64,000 nucleotides of DNA. Source: Agapetus fuscipes. Taxonomy: Eukaryota > Arthropoda > Insecta > Trichoptera > Glossosomatidae. The notes beneath the pieces are model-generated. The model saw nothing but the letters and a program-made list of their open reading frames with translations. It was not told the DNA's origin and made no database searches. Shown here one piece after another: positions 31,361 to 42,276 of the stretch. Position 1 is the first letter of the stretch; the number at the start of each line of letters is the position of its first letter. The position numbers and the translations under genes are program-made. The stretch lies in the NCBI GenBank assembly GCA_951799405.1, contig OX637336.1, positions 21,495,479 to 21,559,478 of the forward strand, read 5' to 3'.

Positions 31361-32078
31361 CATGACACAAAATAATAAACACTGTTATGTCATAAGTAAC
31401 GCTTCAGGCTATCAGCGCGAAACCAGCCTACCACCACCTTCAGAAAGGGACTGAAGACACTGCTTTTCTCCAGAAGCCATGGCGCCCTTGAGATGGTCCT
31501 GGACCATTAAATGGCGCCACAGGAAATCATCATCATCATCAAAAGTAATAATATAGATTATTATTCACATTACCATGAATAAAGAGCGGTGAAGTTAGCT
31601 TGTTGTGAGCAGAAGGGCTGTGGAATCAACCGAGCCGTTCCTAGGTCAACTTTCCGCTGGCAACGCTTACGTGTGGCGTGGCAATAGAGATTCCATCTCT
31701 CCATCTTGGAATTCCTGCCATCAAAGGCCTTGTAGACCACAGCCTGCTGCAGAGAAGCTGCCACCCTGGGACTCTACCTGTATCTGCGGCTTCCAGGCCA
31801 GGACATTGCACCCACAGCTTGCAGAACAGTGATTTTTGGAAGTGTCTTTTAGTGTTAAATGCAGGTCTGGCCATTTTCTTCTCACCTGTTTCCCTTTCCA
31901 ATATTTGTTGAAAAACCCCTTGTTTTGTTTCTCAAGTATTTTTTAATATGCGAGCCTTTCCAAAATAAGATAAACAACATCATAGAAGACAATCCCCACG
32001 CCCTGAGAGATGAGCTAGCCGGTAGATTGTGGGTTTTATAGGTACTTCCGAACTACTTTCTGTTAAATTCCTTTCACT
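31361..32078. other. Intergenic DNA between converging NDUFC2 and zinc-finger genes
   Basis: It holds an (ATC)n run near 31528-31540. A 31.6-31.9 kb stretch shows several short overlapping frames on both strands without recognisable domains. No gene is called. Confidence 0.4.
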
Positions 32079-32111
32079 TAAGATATCACTCCAAATTGGA
32101 GTGATATCTTA
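32079..32111. repeat. Perfect 16-bp-arm palindrome
   Basis: TAAGATATCACTCCAA, a single A, then TTGGAGTGATATCTTA. The arms are perfectly complementary. It lies close to the likely 3' end of the zinc-finger transcript on the minus strand. Confidence 0.9.
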
Positions 32112-32156
32112 GCGCTTGCGAAAGAACTCCATAGATAAAAAAAAATCACAGTACAC

Positions 32157-32162
32157 TTTATT
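32157..32162 (-). terminator. Candidate poly(A) signal of the zinc-finger gene
   Basis: AATAAA on the minus strand, about 635 bp downstream of the stop codon at 32797. It is the nearest hexamer that I noticed. Confidence 0.4.
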
Positions 32163-32796
32163 TTTGGGCACAAATCAATATCTCATCGCTTTAAGGTCGT
32201 AAGGATAGCGCTTCAGGTACCTCTCAATTAGAACACAACACATAAACTGAACTCATAAAATAAAATAAACCAGTCTTCTCAGTTTTTAAAGTAAGCAATG
32301 AATACATCTATTTAACTCCATTATAATCATGAGATTGACTTGACTAAAGCTAAAAGAAAAGGATTTGAATGGCGATAAAAACACAACTTACATACATTAA
32401 GAATTAAACATCTTAAAGAAAAAGTCATAACTGATGGCACCAAAAATCTAACTCTTAAATTGACAGGCCATTTGAACAACCTGGCCAACTGATTATCTAT
32501 TTTTTTTCAATGGATGGCCAGACCTTATTGTTTACATCAAAAAGTCCCGTAGTGAAATAAGAAGTACCTATACTTATGCAGTGTCAATATGTCACAATAA
32601 GGAGCTATATACAATTCTGTTTATACTCAATCAAAATAATCAACTTACAAATCTATTACACTATTATACTGGGTATTGGGACATTATGAAAAAGACAGCG
32701 TCAGGCTGTCTCATGTGTGGAGGGTGGGGACTAGATTGAGAAGGGTTCTATGAGACCTCTAACTGCAGCTCCTGCCAGTAGTCACGCGTGGGAAAC

Positions 32797-35700
32797 TCAC
32801 GAGAAAGACAGTGTCAGGCAATGTGATGGATGGGGAGTGGATTTAGCGGTGAGTGGCAGAGGGAGGGGCATAGGCATGAGGGGCGTGACTACTAGAGGGG
32901 GGGCGGGGCGGCGCGCCTGGGGCTCCAGGGGCTCCATGGGATCCCCGACCACAACCCCTGCGGCCACTGTAGCTCCTGGCCTCTCTATGTTGTGTACTTT
33001 ACTCTTGTGGGTAACCTACAAACAGTACAGTTGAAATAATATGAAGGTTTCTGACTTGTCTCCGGTAGATCTGACTTAAAAATTACACGTTTGAATCTGT
33101 CAAAGCTTTTATACAATCTTCAAATGAAGTTTCACAGATTTTATGAAAGCTCACCAATCCTTCCAGTAAGGCATTCATAAACATTCATGGACATTGAGGT
33201 CATACTTTTCTCTTCATAGACAACTAAAAATCTTAATGGAATTGTTGATATGCATTATGTCACTACATTCTTATATTTAAGTTAAATGCAGTATTACAAG
33301 ATGACAACTATTCTCACCATATCTCTTCTTCTGTAGAAGCTCTTGGAGCAAACATCACACGTGTGATTCTTGACTCCGGTGTGTGTCACCATGTGGCGGG
33401 CCAGGTCCCCGGAGGCTATGAATGCCTTGTTGCACATCGGACAAATCTGAAGGGCAAACAATATTCAATTCAAAGAAACAACAATTTGGATTTAACTTTG
33501 TGGCTTTTATTAACTTTGTTTTTAACCATCTATAATATTAGTTGCAAAGATGTATTGACATTTAAGGCTCATATTTAATGTGTGCCCGTAAGCAGGCACA
33601 TGTAAGTTTGTGCTTACACATACTGCATGTGTAGGTACTTACAAAATAAACCAAACCTTACATTGACATAAACCTTGCGACTCCTGTCGCCTTTCCCTGA
33701 AATTGGAGTGGCATTGGTAAAAGTGAACCACTGTCAGCCTCATCAACCTATTAGTCAAGGAACCTTTGATGAGGATAAGGATCGTGGACACTTGTCCATT
33801 AGATAAAAGTAAGCACGGCTACGTTGGTGACATACTTATTTGGTATTACAGTGAAATGAAAAAACCAGGAAAATAAATAATCATAATAGCACTCATACCT
33901 GATCTCTGACGCCAGTGTGGATTTTTTTATGAGACTGGAAATTTCCCAAAGCAGAAAACTGTTTGCTGTGAACAAAATATTTCAATTTAAAATCAAATTA
34001 TTTTTTATTAAACGTTGTTTTATTTTCACAATAATATTTTAATCTCGAGTACTTTCGACCTTCAATATCAGGTCATTATAAACTCTTGATAATGACCTGA
34101 ATATTGAAGGTCGAAAGTACTCGAGATTAAAATATTATTGTGAAAATAAAACAACGTTTAATAAAAAATAATTTGATTTTAAATAAAATGAATTTTCACT
34201 GTGTGAATACACAAACCCTACAAAATCTAAAATATTTCAACTTTAGCGATAAAGCAATATTGTTTTAAAATAGTGAAGTAATGTGCATTACTGGGAAAAA
34301 TAGATTTGTTGATGGAAGCCGTACAAATGATAAGAATTCTTCAAAATCCACTCCTCCTGCATCAGTAAACTCGCAAAATCCACTCCTCCTGCATCAGTAA
34401 ACTCGCAAAGAGGTTTCTCGCATGCTTGAAGACACTCTATATGATCTGGAAGACTTGGTCTCTTAGGAACGTTGTAACATGACTTTGGATGTTGCCCCCA
34501 GTCTCCCAATGTTTTTATCTGTTTCTTCAGTGAGCGAAACAGAAGCAAGTCACACGGAGCCAAATTGGGAATAAAAGGGGGGTGGAAGAGCATCAGGGTG
34601 CTGCTCCGGGCCAGGAAGTTGTGAATTTCCAAGTTCCTTGTGATCTTCTGCTAACACTTTTGCCACAAACTTTGCGCAGTTCTTACCTATGTGCAAATCC
34701 TTGGTTACTCTCACATGAACTGCAAGTGTAGGCATGTATAGGGTGTCATCAATTCGCCAGATGCTCAATCGACGGTCAGTGCACACAACTTTGCGCACAT
34801 GATCAGATTTTTTGTCTTGAATAGCAGTCGTCCCTGAAGGCCTCTTCCGGAATATCTCGGTTGCATTCTTTCCAAGCTTCACACAAATCTTGATGGTGTA
34901 TTTTGTTCAAATGAAAGCCCCATCGCATCGTATTACAAAGTCCAAAATCACATCTTCAGCACACGTTTTCCCGGTCACACTGCTCAGAGCAAAGTGATGA
35001 TTAACTACAATGAAAGGGCAGACCCCCCTGTACCTCCCGACCAGCTTAACTCCGCTGACATGGTAGTCTTCACAGGAAAACCACGCGCATTGCTTTCATA
35101 ATGAACTGTGTAAGAACATCAATATTTTTTCAAATACGGAACATACTTAATGAATATTTTTTAATGGACTCTGAACAAATTTGAATTTGGATTTTTTTTT
35201 AAAGCGAGCAAACGTCACTTTTGTATGGAACTGCCGTACTTAGCAACCAATAAAAAAATATGTGTTGACCTTTTCTCTAGCACCCCGGCCGGGTGACGTC
35301 ACAATATTGTCTTAGTCAAATCATGCGCTGAGTCCATTAAGAACACAATCAATATTAAAATATGTGTGTTGTCAAAGTTTACTGACCTGCATATTTCACA
35401 CTGAAAGGGTTTCTCTCCTGTATGAGTTCTAACATGAATGGAGAGATTGTGTTTTTGAGCAAACCGTCGTGGGCAATAGTCACATGCAAATGGCCGCTCT
35501 CCAGTGTGGGTCCTGAAATATAATTTCATTTAAATAAAAAATATTACAGTCTAAAAACTAAATCCCTTATTTTATTTCACACATTTTGGTGGCGAACTAT
35601 CTTTGTGCAAATCACTCTCAAATGAAAATGATCGAGAGCCGCAATTGGTGCTTAGGGGCCGTCCATAAATTACGTCATCGATTTTGGCCGATTTTCGACC

Positions 35701-38700
35701 CCCCCCCCCCCCCCCTTACAATATCCTATAGTCATTATCTAATGACCCCCCCCTCCCCCTCTTGCTGTAATAATGGATGAGCTTAATAATTAATAATGTT
35801 ATATTACTCTTCTTTGATTTTACTCTTCTTTGATTTTAAAAAATGTAATTTGTCATGTATGTTCCTTGACTTATAGGTTGTTATGCGGCTGACCACCCAT
35901 AATATAAAAATTGGTTCACTTTGCCAATGTCACCCCTGTTTCAGGGAAGGACGGCAAGAGTTGCAAGGCTTATGTTCATTTGAGATTGGGTTTTTATATT
36001 GTAGGTCCACATGCGGCATGTGTTAGCGCGAAATTATACATATCTGCTTGTGGGAATGCATTTAGTATAAATCTTAAATGATATATATCTTTGCAGCTTA
36101 GATTAGATTAGATTAGACTTACATAATATTTTGTATATTTTGTAGAAATTGTTATTTACAAGAACGACGTCACTTTTGGTACTCGTACATCATTTGCCAT
36201 CATCCGCAGACCAGACTCCCCCCCCCCCCTTAATGCGAATGACTTCCCCGTATTCATGAATCCTACTAGCACTTACCATAGGGCGCGCTAGCTGTCAGAT
36301 TGGCGAAATTCATTTCAGAAACAAGACTTAGGGTAAAAGATGCGCTACGGCTCTCTAAATACTAGCGCTTGGGTAAGTAAGGTCGGCAGGTATATTAACC
36401 AACGCTTAAGCGCTGTCAAAATATTCCTTCGTATTTAATTGTAATCACATCTTTTGTTTGATTGTGAATTTACATGAAAAAAAGAACTCTTACGTAGAAA
36501 ACAATTTTTAAGAGTGTATTAACATTGTTTTGACGAGTATATTAACATTGTTTGAACATCAGAATCGGGTTTGTTCTCCGGTATGGTCTAGGACCATACT
36601 GCAATGACGGATGAACTGTCAAAATATTCCGCCGCATTTCATCAGCACATTTTTTGTTTGGTTGTGAATTATTTACATAAAATAATGAATTCTTACGATT
36701 AAGATGATTTTAACGAGTATAAAAACATTGTTTTGACCAAAAATAGTGTCCCAAGAAAATATATCAGAGACTGTAAAGACCCATTTATGTATTACGACGA
36801 GGAAGAATTTAGAAGGCGTTTTAGATTGAAAAAATGCGTCGTTCTGTATATAGTCTTTCCGTTGCTCATTGAGGGTTTAACAAAGCCAAAAATTTCTTCG
36901 ATTGTCAAGTTTTATGCACAGCTCAAAATATGACATTGACATTTCTTCGATTTGTCAAGTTCAACAGCTCAAATGTCATTTAAATTTGATAGAAGCGGCA
37001 ATGATAAGAATGAAGTACGCCGAATATTGGTCGAAGGTAATGACCAATTACAGAGCTGGGTTTTTTCGAGAGCCAATGGCTGGCCGTACATCTCCACTAA
37101 GTTGGGCACTAGGCTGATTACTGCTTAAGTGTTCTTTGTGAAACAAAACGCTCCAGAATGTCGACTCTTGAGCTAGTGTAGCGCTTGACTTAGGTAAGTA
37201 TTGTTACTTGAGGCAGTATTGGTCATGAATACGGGGGGACAGCCCCTTAAGAGCCGCACTTTGTCCCATGTTGTTTAATTAAAATGAGTTTTGGGAAGTC
37301 AAAATCAGCATGCAAACCAATATCCCGTTTTGATTTTGCCTGCAAGTCTACATCCTGCTGTAACTGTAACTCTGTCGCCATTCCGCTAGGGGTGGCCAGA
37401 GCCTCTGCAGAGTTGCCTCCATTTTTTCCTATCCTTACATACCTCTTTCAATTCATTCATATCCATCACCTTTTTCATGCATTTTCTTCTTTTACGCTCA
37501 CTTTATATATCCCATTCTTTCACAATCTCCTCAATCTGATCACTCCATACTTTTCTCGGTAGTCCCTTCCCTCTTTTTCCTTTCACACTTTCTATGTATA
37601 CATACTTTGTCAGTCTATCATCATTCATTCTTTCCACATGCCCAAACCATCTCATCACATTCTTTTGTACCTTAACTTTCACATCCTCTTTCAAATTACA
37701 TTCTTTTTTTACCCATTTATTCCTAACTCTATCCCTCAGAGTTTTTCCTGTCATGCTTCTCAAATGCTTCATTTCCACCGTACATACTTTACTCATTTCG
37801 CTATCGTTCACTGTCCATGCTTCACTTCCATACATCAAAGTCGGTAACAATATGCCATTGTGTACCGCCATTCTCAGATCCATCATCAATCGCTTGTTCT
37901 TTGCTATTCTTCCTATTGCACCGATCACTTGCTTTCCCTTGCACACCATATTCTCAAGTTCCTTGCTGCTGAAGCTCTGATAGCTCCTGCTGAAGATCTT
38001 ATATGGGCTCAGGTAGACAACATGCATTCAATTTTAAAATAAAGCTTTGAACTTAGTCATTTTCCCAATTCACATGAATGTCTGCTTTGTAAGACTAAGG
38101 CCCGGTATATTGAACTGTAGTAATATTTTAGTTAACTATTACTTGAACTTTTGTTCAAAATACTCAATCTCGAGTTAACTAAAACCGAACATTGCCGAAG
38201 TATGAAGCCACGCCCCTAAATCTTGGAAATAATTAAAATGCCATTCAAAAGCTTTAAAACAAACAACTATTCATAAAAATCATATCCCTAACCTTCATTA
38301 AGCTAGAAAACGAGACAAAAAATGTTCAGTTTGCAACAATTTTGATGTATTCTTACATTTAAAAAAAACAGCGGCTGTCAGTGAAGCGCGGCCATCTTGA
38401 AAATCGAAAGTTAAAGTTACTAAATATTTACTGGCGAAATTCGGTGAGTGAAATATTATGATGATTTAACTAAAATTGCATTTTAGTTAACTTTACGATA
38501 CTTCAAAATACCGGGCCTAAGATCTGTTTATTGATTCTGACAAGTTGCCCCTTGTAGTGTTCTCAGTATTGGGCGTAGCCTTCTCCAGTGTTGGCTGCAC
38601 ACCATCAATAACCACACTATGTATACCTACCTAATATGCATCTCCAGTTGTGCGGCACATTTGAAGGATTTTGCACACTCAAAGCAAGTCTGCGGCTCTC

Positions 38701-41096
38701 TAGGCTTGGGCTTAGGACCTCTTTTCAATTTTTCATCATCTGTTTTTCTTTTGTAGTTTGCTTTTCTACTAAAAATAAAATAAAAATACATAAAGCAAGA
38801 ACTTAAGCCTGTGTTCACCTTGCAATAGTTCACTTGTATAGAATCACAGATAACTATTACAATTTTTGCAAAAATGCAATAAATATCTGGAAACGCAGAA
38901 AATGTCATATTCTTATTTTCAGAAAGAATCCTAGCTTGCTATCTCTGATCCTGTACGACTCAATGGACTTTTCACATCACAGGGCTATGTGAGTGAGGTC
39001 CTTATTAACTAGTGATAAAACATTTGTTTGCTTTTTCCCTAGCAGCCCAACCGTGTGATATCACAACTTTGTGAATGTCAATTAATTAGCAAACCTCATA
39101 GTAATATTTCAAAACAGAATTATTCATTTAAAGCCACTTGTATAGAATATTATTCCTTCACTTATAGGTTGGTATGAGGCTGATCACCCATACTGTAAAA
39201 AATGTTTCACTTTGCCAATTTCACCCCTGTTTCAGGGAAGATCAAAAGTTGCAGGGTTTATGTTCATTTGACATTTGTATTTTAATTTGTAAGGGCGAAC
39301 TCGTAAGCGAATTCGTAAGGGTCTGTTTGTGTGGAAATGCACTTAATATGAATCTTAAATGTTAAAATATCTTTGCAACTTGGATTACAGATTATAGATA
39401 TGAAAGACAGGACAAGAGTCGAATAGTCTTATGTCAAAATTCATTAAAAGTTTTGACAAGTTAACAAATTTGAAATAGCATTTTGGACGAGTTTAGGCAG
39501 ACAACATCAAGTCCATACACCGAGTTCATTACCTCTGTTTTGTGGAGTTGTACTTTTGCTAACTGACAATGACATCGGGCATCATGATCTTGTTTGACAA
39601 GGAATAAATAATTTACTTCAGTAAGGAAAACTTACATTCTTCTCTTGGGTACAACTTTTTTCACTTCCCGCTCCATTGGTTTCTAAAGTTGAAAAATAAA
39701 AATGATTATTTATTTTGGTAGTTACACAACAAACATCAGTTGTGTCTTGCATTGACTGCCAGAGCCATGAAAAAAAACATCAGTTGTGTCTTGCATTGAC
39801 TGCCAGAGCCATGAAAACAAACATCAGTTGTGTCTTGCATTGACTGCCAGAGCCATGAAAACAAACATCAGTTGTGTCTTGCATTGACTGCCAGAGCCAT
39901 GAAAAATCAAATAAGAATACTCTACATAAGATATGACAAAATAGATAAATTAAAATAGTACAGTTGATTGCATTTGTGAACATTCATACAATCATACACA
40001 AGTATTTATGAGTCCAATAGAACCAAAGATGGAATTTTTTTGATAATGAGATAAATGTACGGAAAGAAAGAGGAAATTATTCCTGTGTTGCCATGTATTC
40101 ACCCCATTTCCAAATAAAACCTAGTTGGCTGCCTCTGGTTCTAATATTAATACATAGTTTAATACATACTACACACATGATATGAACTATCACCCGCATT
40201 CACTAGCAATGGACTCAGAACAAAATTAACTGTGGAACTCTTTTCTCAGCGAACAAACATCACTCAGGTAGCCCGGCTGGGTGAAGACACAATATTGTCT
40301 AAGCCAAATCATGCTCGGAGTCTATGCTACTACAAAACTAAATGAGAAGTCTTTACAGAAGATGTGCATGCGTTGCAAGCGTGTGAGTGAAGACTACCTG
40401 TCTACTATGTATACTTATCTTTGCAACCAGTCATGACATCTTGGTGCATACAGGAGTTACTCAGATGTATGACTTCATTTTTTAATAACATATTTAGTTG
40501 TTTTTCTTAGTTTAATACATATTAAATACAAAATAAGTTATAAAAGCATACCGCAATAATGACAGTCTCAGTATTGGTCGCCGCATCTGTTGAACTAAAA
40601 ATAATCAAGTTTTATATTTTCACTGTCGGAGTTCTACAAGAAATTGTTATAAATATAGAAGAATCTCTTTAATAACATTTTTGACGTTATGAATTTCATA
40701 GAAATTGGAACAATTTAAAAGTTGAAATAATGAAACAAGAACAGTACCTGACACTGGGTTTGAACTCTAATCCTAAATAATGGCGGAGTCTCAGATCTGA
40801 GTTTTCGCATTGCTGTTTGAAGTGGTAGGCAGCGCCAAGGCGGTAGATGCAGTTATTGCAGATGTGAGGAGGCATCCCATCAGACATCTGGATCTGAACA
40901 ATGATAGCAATGATTTACGCACAATTTCAATGTAAAACAACAACAAAAATAATTTAAAAAGTCGAGTTTTAACCTTAATTTCAGAGCATTGCATTAACAT
41001 ATGACACGGCATTATTCCAAAGTCAGCGCTGAAAACAGAGGTCAGTACTCCTTCCTCGAGACAAACCCTGCAAACTTTGTTCACATCAAATGCCAT
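32797..41096 (-). CDS. ZAD domain C2H2 zinc-finger protein, complete (345 aa)
   Basis: Probable nuclear DNA-binding protein; the ZAD (zinc-finger-associated domain) is a dimerisation module typical of arthropods. Nine exons on the minus strand: 41096-40974, 40893-40748, 40594-40552, 39682-39636, 38768-38631, 35512-35387, 33965-33899, 33446-33318 and 33015-32797. All borders are GT-AG and in phase. ZAD: CRVC (residues 9-12) and CNNC (53-56). A basic linker follows, then five C2H2 fingers at about 148-168, 176-196, 204-224, 232-252 and 260-281, with TGERPF and TGEKPF linkers between fingers 1-3. The tail is Pro-rich and ends at 345. Exon 5 has two tandem TAG acceptors (NAGNAG) that would differ by one residue. 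No orthologue name is offered, because ZAD proteins diverge too quickly. Confidence 0.92.
33528..33762 (+). repeat. Family A copy 9, in the zinc-finger gene
   Basis: TATAATATTAGTTGCAAAGA at the start, CTTACACATACTGCATGTG core, and CCTATTAGTCAAGGAAC at the end. Confidence 0.8.
33985..34215. repeat. Near-perfect ~95-bp-arm palindrome with hammerhead-like centre
   Basis: Left arm 33985-34078 and right arm 34090-34184 are complementary apart from about one indel, with an 11-nt loop. The centre-proximal part of each arm reads ACCTGATATTGAAGGTCGAA (left arm, minus strand) or ACCTGAATATTGAAGGTCG (right arm). These resemble the CTGATGA...GGTCGAAA centre of the 51.7-52.4 kb palindrome. Beyond the right arm, ATGAATTTTCACTGTGTG is an end sequence shared with 51.7 and 55.7 kb. 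It lies about 17 nt upstream of the exon-7 acceptor of the zinc-finger gene. Confidence 0.85.
34265..35113 (-). mobile_element. Mariner M1 family, degraded copy, minus strand
   Basis: The minus-strand frame reads [27 protein letters not shown] and [20 protein letters not shown], parallel to the copy at 18.5 kb. One end (CATAATGAACTGTG then TA) matches the M1 terminus. The other end (TGGGAAAAATAGATTTGTTG) matches the M1 interior near its 3' end. It contains deletions, stops and a 33-bp tandem duplication at about 34343-34408. Confidence 0.8.
35195..35340 (+). repeat. Family B repeat, copy 4 (with TGACGTCA)
   Basis: AAAGCGAGCAAACGTCACTT, CTTAGCAACCAATAAAAAAA, TTTTCTCTAGCACCCCGGCC and GGGTGACGTCACAATATTG. 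It contains an intact CRE palindrome and is located about 45 bp from exon 6 of the zinc-finger gene. Confidence 0.75.
35650..35775. repeat. C-run MITE-like repeat
   Basis: GGGGCCGTCCATAAATTACG is followed by a homopolymer of about 18 C and then by further C7 and C5 runs to 35760. GGGGCCGTYCAYNAATTACG with G/C runs is a start that I associate with common insect MITEs; the family name is not certain. Confidence 0.5.
35862..36118 (-). repeat. Family A copy 10, minus strand
   Basis: It starts TTCCTTGACTTATAGGTTG and shows CCAATGTCACCCCTGTTTCA and CCACATGCGGCATGTG. It ends with the (GATTA)n-type tail AGCTTAGATTAGATTAGATT. Confidence 0.9.
36240..37240 (+). mobile_element. PIF/Harbinger-type element, decayed
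   Basis: The ends CCCCGTATTCATGA (about 36246) and TCATGAATACGGGG (about 37223) are inverted repeats. They match the termini of the 47792-48636 fold-back element, which has a TTA duplication. Inside, a frame at about 36733-36933 reads [20 protein letters not shown] and [20 protein letters not shown], like the N-terminus of Harbinger transposases. The rest of the transposase is missing. The target duplication is unclear. Confidence 0.7.
37355..37985 (-). mobile_element. RTE-like LINE 3' fragment, best-preserved copy
   Basis: The minus-strand frame 38027-37503 stays open through [39 protein letters not shown] and [17 protein letters not shown]. The 3' end is CGGAATGGCGACAG plus (TTACAG)n. It is 5' truncated and lacks the YADD region. 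Confidence 0.85.
38099..38517. mobile_element. Harbinger-type MITE, 419 bp, TAA TSD
   Basis: TAA (38096-38098 and 38518-38520) flanks the inverted ends GGCCCGGTATATTGAA and TTCAAAATACCGGGCC. It is non-coding. GCGCGGCCATCTTGAAAATC near 38390 contains a YY1-like GCCATCTTG site. It lies in a zinc-finger gene intron. Confidence 0.85.
38820..38975. repeat. Family C fold-back MITE, copy 3
   Basis: GTATAGAATCACAGATAAC at one end and CCTAGCTTGCTATCTCTGAT with CTGTACGACTC at the other resemble the 359-503 element. The left end is poorly kept. Confidence 0.4.
39000..39080 (+). repeat. Family B repeat, copy 5 (short)
   Basis: GTCCTTATTAACTAGTGATA, TGCTTTTTCCCTAGCAGCCC and GTGTGATATCACAACTTTG follow the family order. 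The CRE site has decayed to TGATATCA. Confidence 0.5.
39152..39390 (-). repeat. Family A copy 11, minus strand
   Basis: It starts TTCCTTCACTTATAGGTTGG and shows CACTTTGCCAATTTCACCCC. It ends ATATCTTTGCAACTTGGAT. The palindromic core is replaced by a short duplication (GAACTCGTAAGCGAATTCG). Confidence 0.8.
39731..39905 (+). repeat. Minisatellite, 44-bp unit x 4
   Basis: CATCAGTTGTGTCTTGCATT starts at 39734, 39778, 39822 and 39866. The units end in GCCATGAAAA and are nearly identical. It lies in intron 3 of the zinc-finger gene, close to exon 4. Confidence 0.92.
40011..40150. repeat. Family C fold-back MITE, copy 4
   Basis: GAGTCCAATAGAACCAAAGA at the left and GGCTGCCTCTGGTTCTAATA at the right are inverted relatives of the family C ends. 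Confidence 0.5.
40225..40330 (+). repeat. Family B repeat, copy 6 (internally deleted)
   Basis: TCTCAGCGAACAAACATCAC is joined directly to AGCCCGGCTGGGTGAAGACA and ATTGTCTAAGCCAAATCATG. The middle of the consensus is missing. Confidence 0.5.
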
Positions 41097-41324
41097 AATG
41101 TTGTGATTCAAATAAAACAAACTGTAAACAAATACACAACTTTATTTAGCTTCTGTCAGATTATGTCAGATGTCAAGCAAGTAGCGAGTGATACCACAAG
41201 AAAAATTGTGAACCACACTTCACAGAGAATGTGAAATGAATGCATGATTTCAATAAATGAAATAATAAACTTAAAATTCCTTAGATTTCATAAAAAACAT
41301 AAATTGAGCACTGTAAACTGAGTT

Positions 41325-41475
41325 CGTCCGTAGTCTAGTGGTTAATGCTTCGGACTTGTTTGATTTATGTTTTTAAAAAAACCACAATTTTTTATTAAAA
41401 CACTGTTTTTGTTGGTTGTTTTACGTCGGACTTATGATTGGAATCAAGTGGGTTCGATTCCTGTGGGCGCATAAA
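41325..41475 (+). repeat. tRNA-like SINE head interrupted by a 68-bp insert
   Basis: The A-box TAGTCTAGTGGTTAATGC and the B-box GGGTTCGATTCCT are separated by 41358-41425. The 8-bp direct repeat TCGGACTT (41350-41357 and 41426-41433) flanks that insert, as expected for an insertion with target duplication. The acceptor-stem halves do not pair, so it is not a functional tRNA gene. A related head lies at 54285-54350. Confidence 0.6.
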
Positions 41476-41597
41476 AAATAATATATTTTTTAAATATTAT
41501 ACCCTTTACAGGTCTTTTATAAAAATCTATACACGTTTCGTTTATTTTTGACTTAGTTGTAATATATATTTTTCTTCTCAGTTTTTTTGTATGCTAT

Positions 41598-41800
41598 TGT
41601 AAAGAAATTCAAACACCTTAGATCTTTTAAAGTTGCATTTATTGTCAGATGAAAATAGATACGTCACATACAAAAACAATGTAGTGCGTGGTTGTACTAC
41701 TGGCTGTATATAATTCACGTCCCGGATCAGTAAGTAGACCCGGTTCCTTCTCTATGGTGTGGCAATGCTGAAAAATCCCTCAGTGTTGTGCAGCATTACA
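41598..41800 (-). repeat. 3' LTR of the Gypsy element
   Basis: 203 bp; it matches the other LTR base for base as far as I can compare. On the plus strand it runs from TGTAAAGAAATTCAAACACC to GTGTTGTGCAGCATTACA. Confidence 0.95.
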
Positions 41801-41980
41801 CTCGTCCATCCTGACCACCGTTTGTGTCCTCACAAAACGACGGTGCTACATTACATAAAAAAAACCACTGTCCAAGAATTAACTGGACTTGCACGATAAG
41901 TCAGAACTCATCAGACGCACTGGAGTGACATCACTTTTTAAAACAAAATCAAAAATCTTGATGAGACGTTGCTCATCAGC

Positions 41981-42276
41981 AAATACAAGAGTAACAGCTC
42001 TCTTGAAGAATGGTTAGTAGGTAAGACGCAGCTTACCAACTGCTACATAGTAACAGTCCTTGGGGTTAGTCATGACAAGCCTCTTGCTCGTCAACTGCCA
42101 CAAAATGGCATCTCCCGCTACATCACATGTAGGCGTAGCTCATCATAAAATACAAGAGTAACAGCTCTCTTGAAGAATGGTTAGTAGGTAAGACGCAGCT
42201 TACCAACTGCTACATAGTAACAGTCCTTGGGGTTAGTCATGACAAGCCTCTTGCTCGTCAACTGCCACAAAATGGC
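41981..42276. repeat. Direct duplication (offset 167 bp) in the Gypsy non-coding region
   Basis: AAATACAAGAGTAACAGCTC and the next ~130 bp (through GGGGTTAGTCATGACAAGCC) at 41981 recur at 42148. The second copy leads directly into the 81-bp array. Confidence 0.85.
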
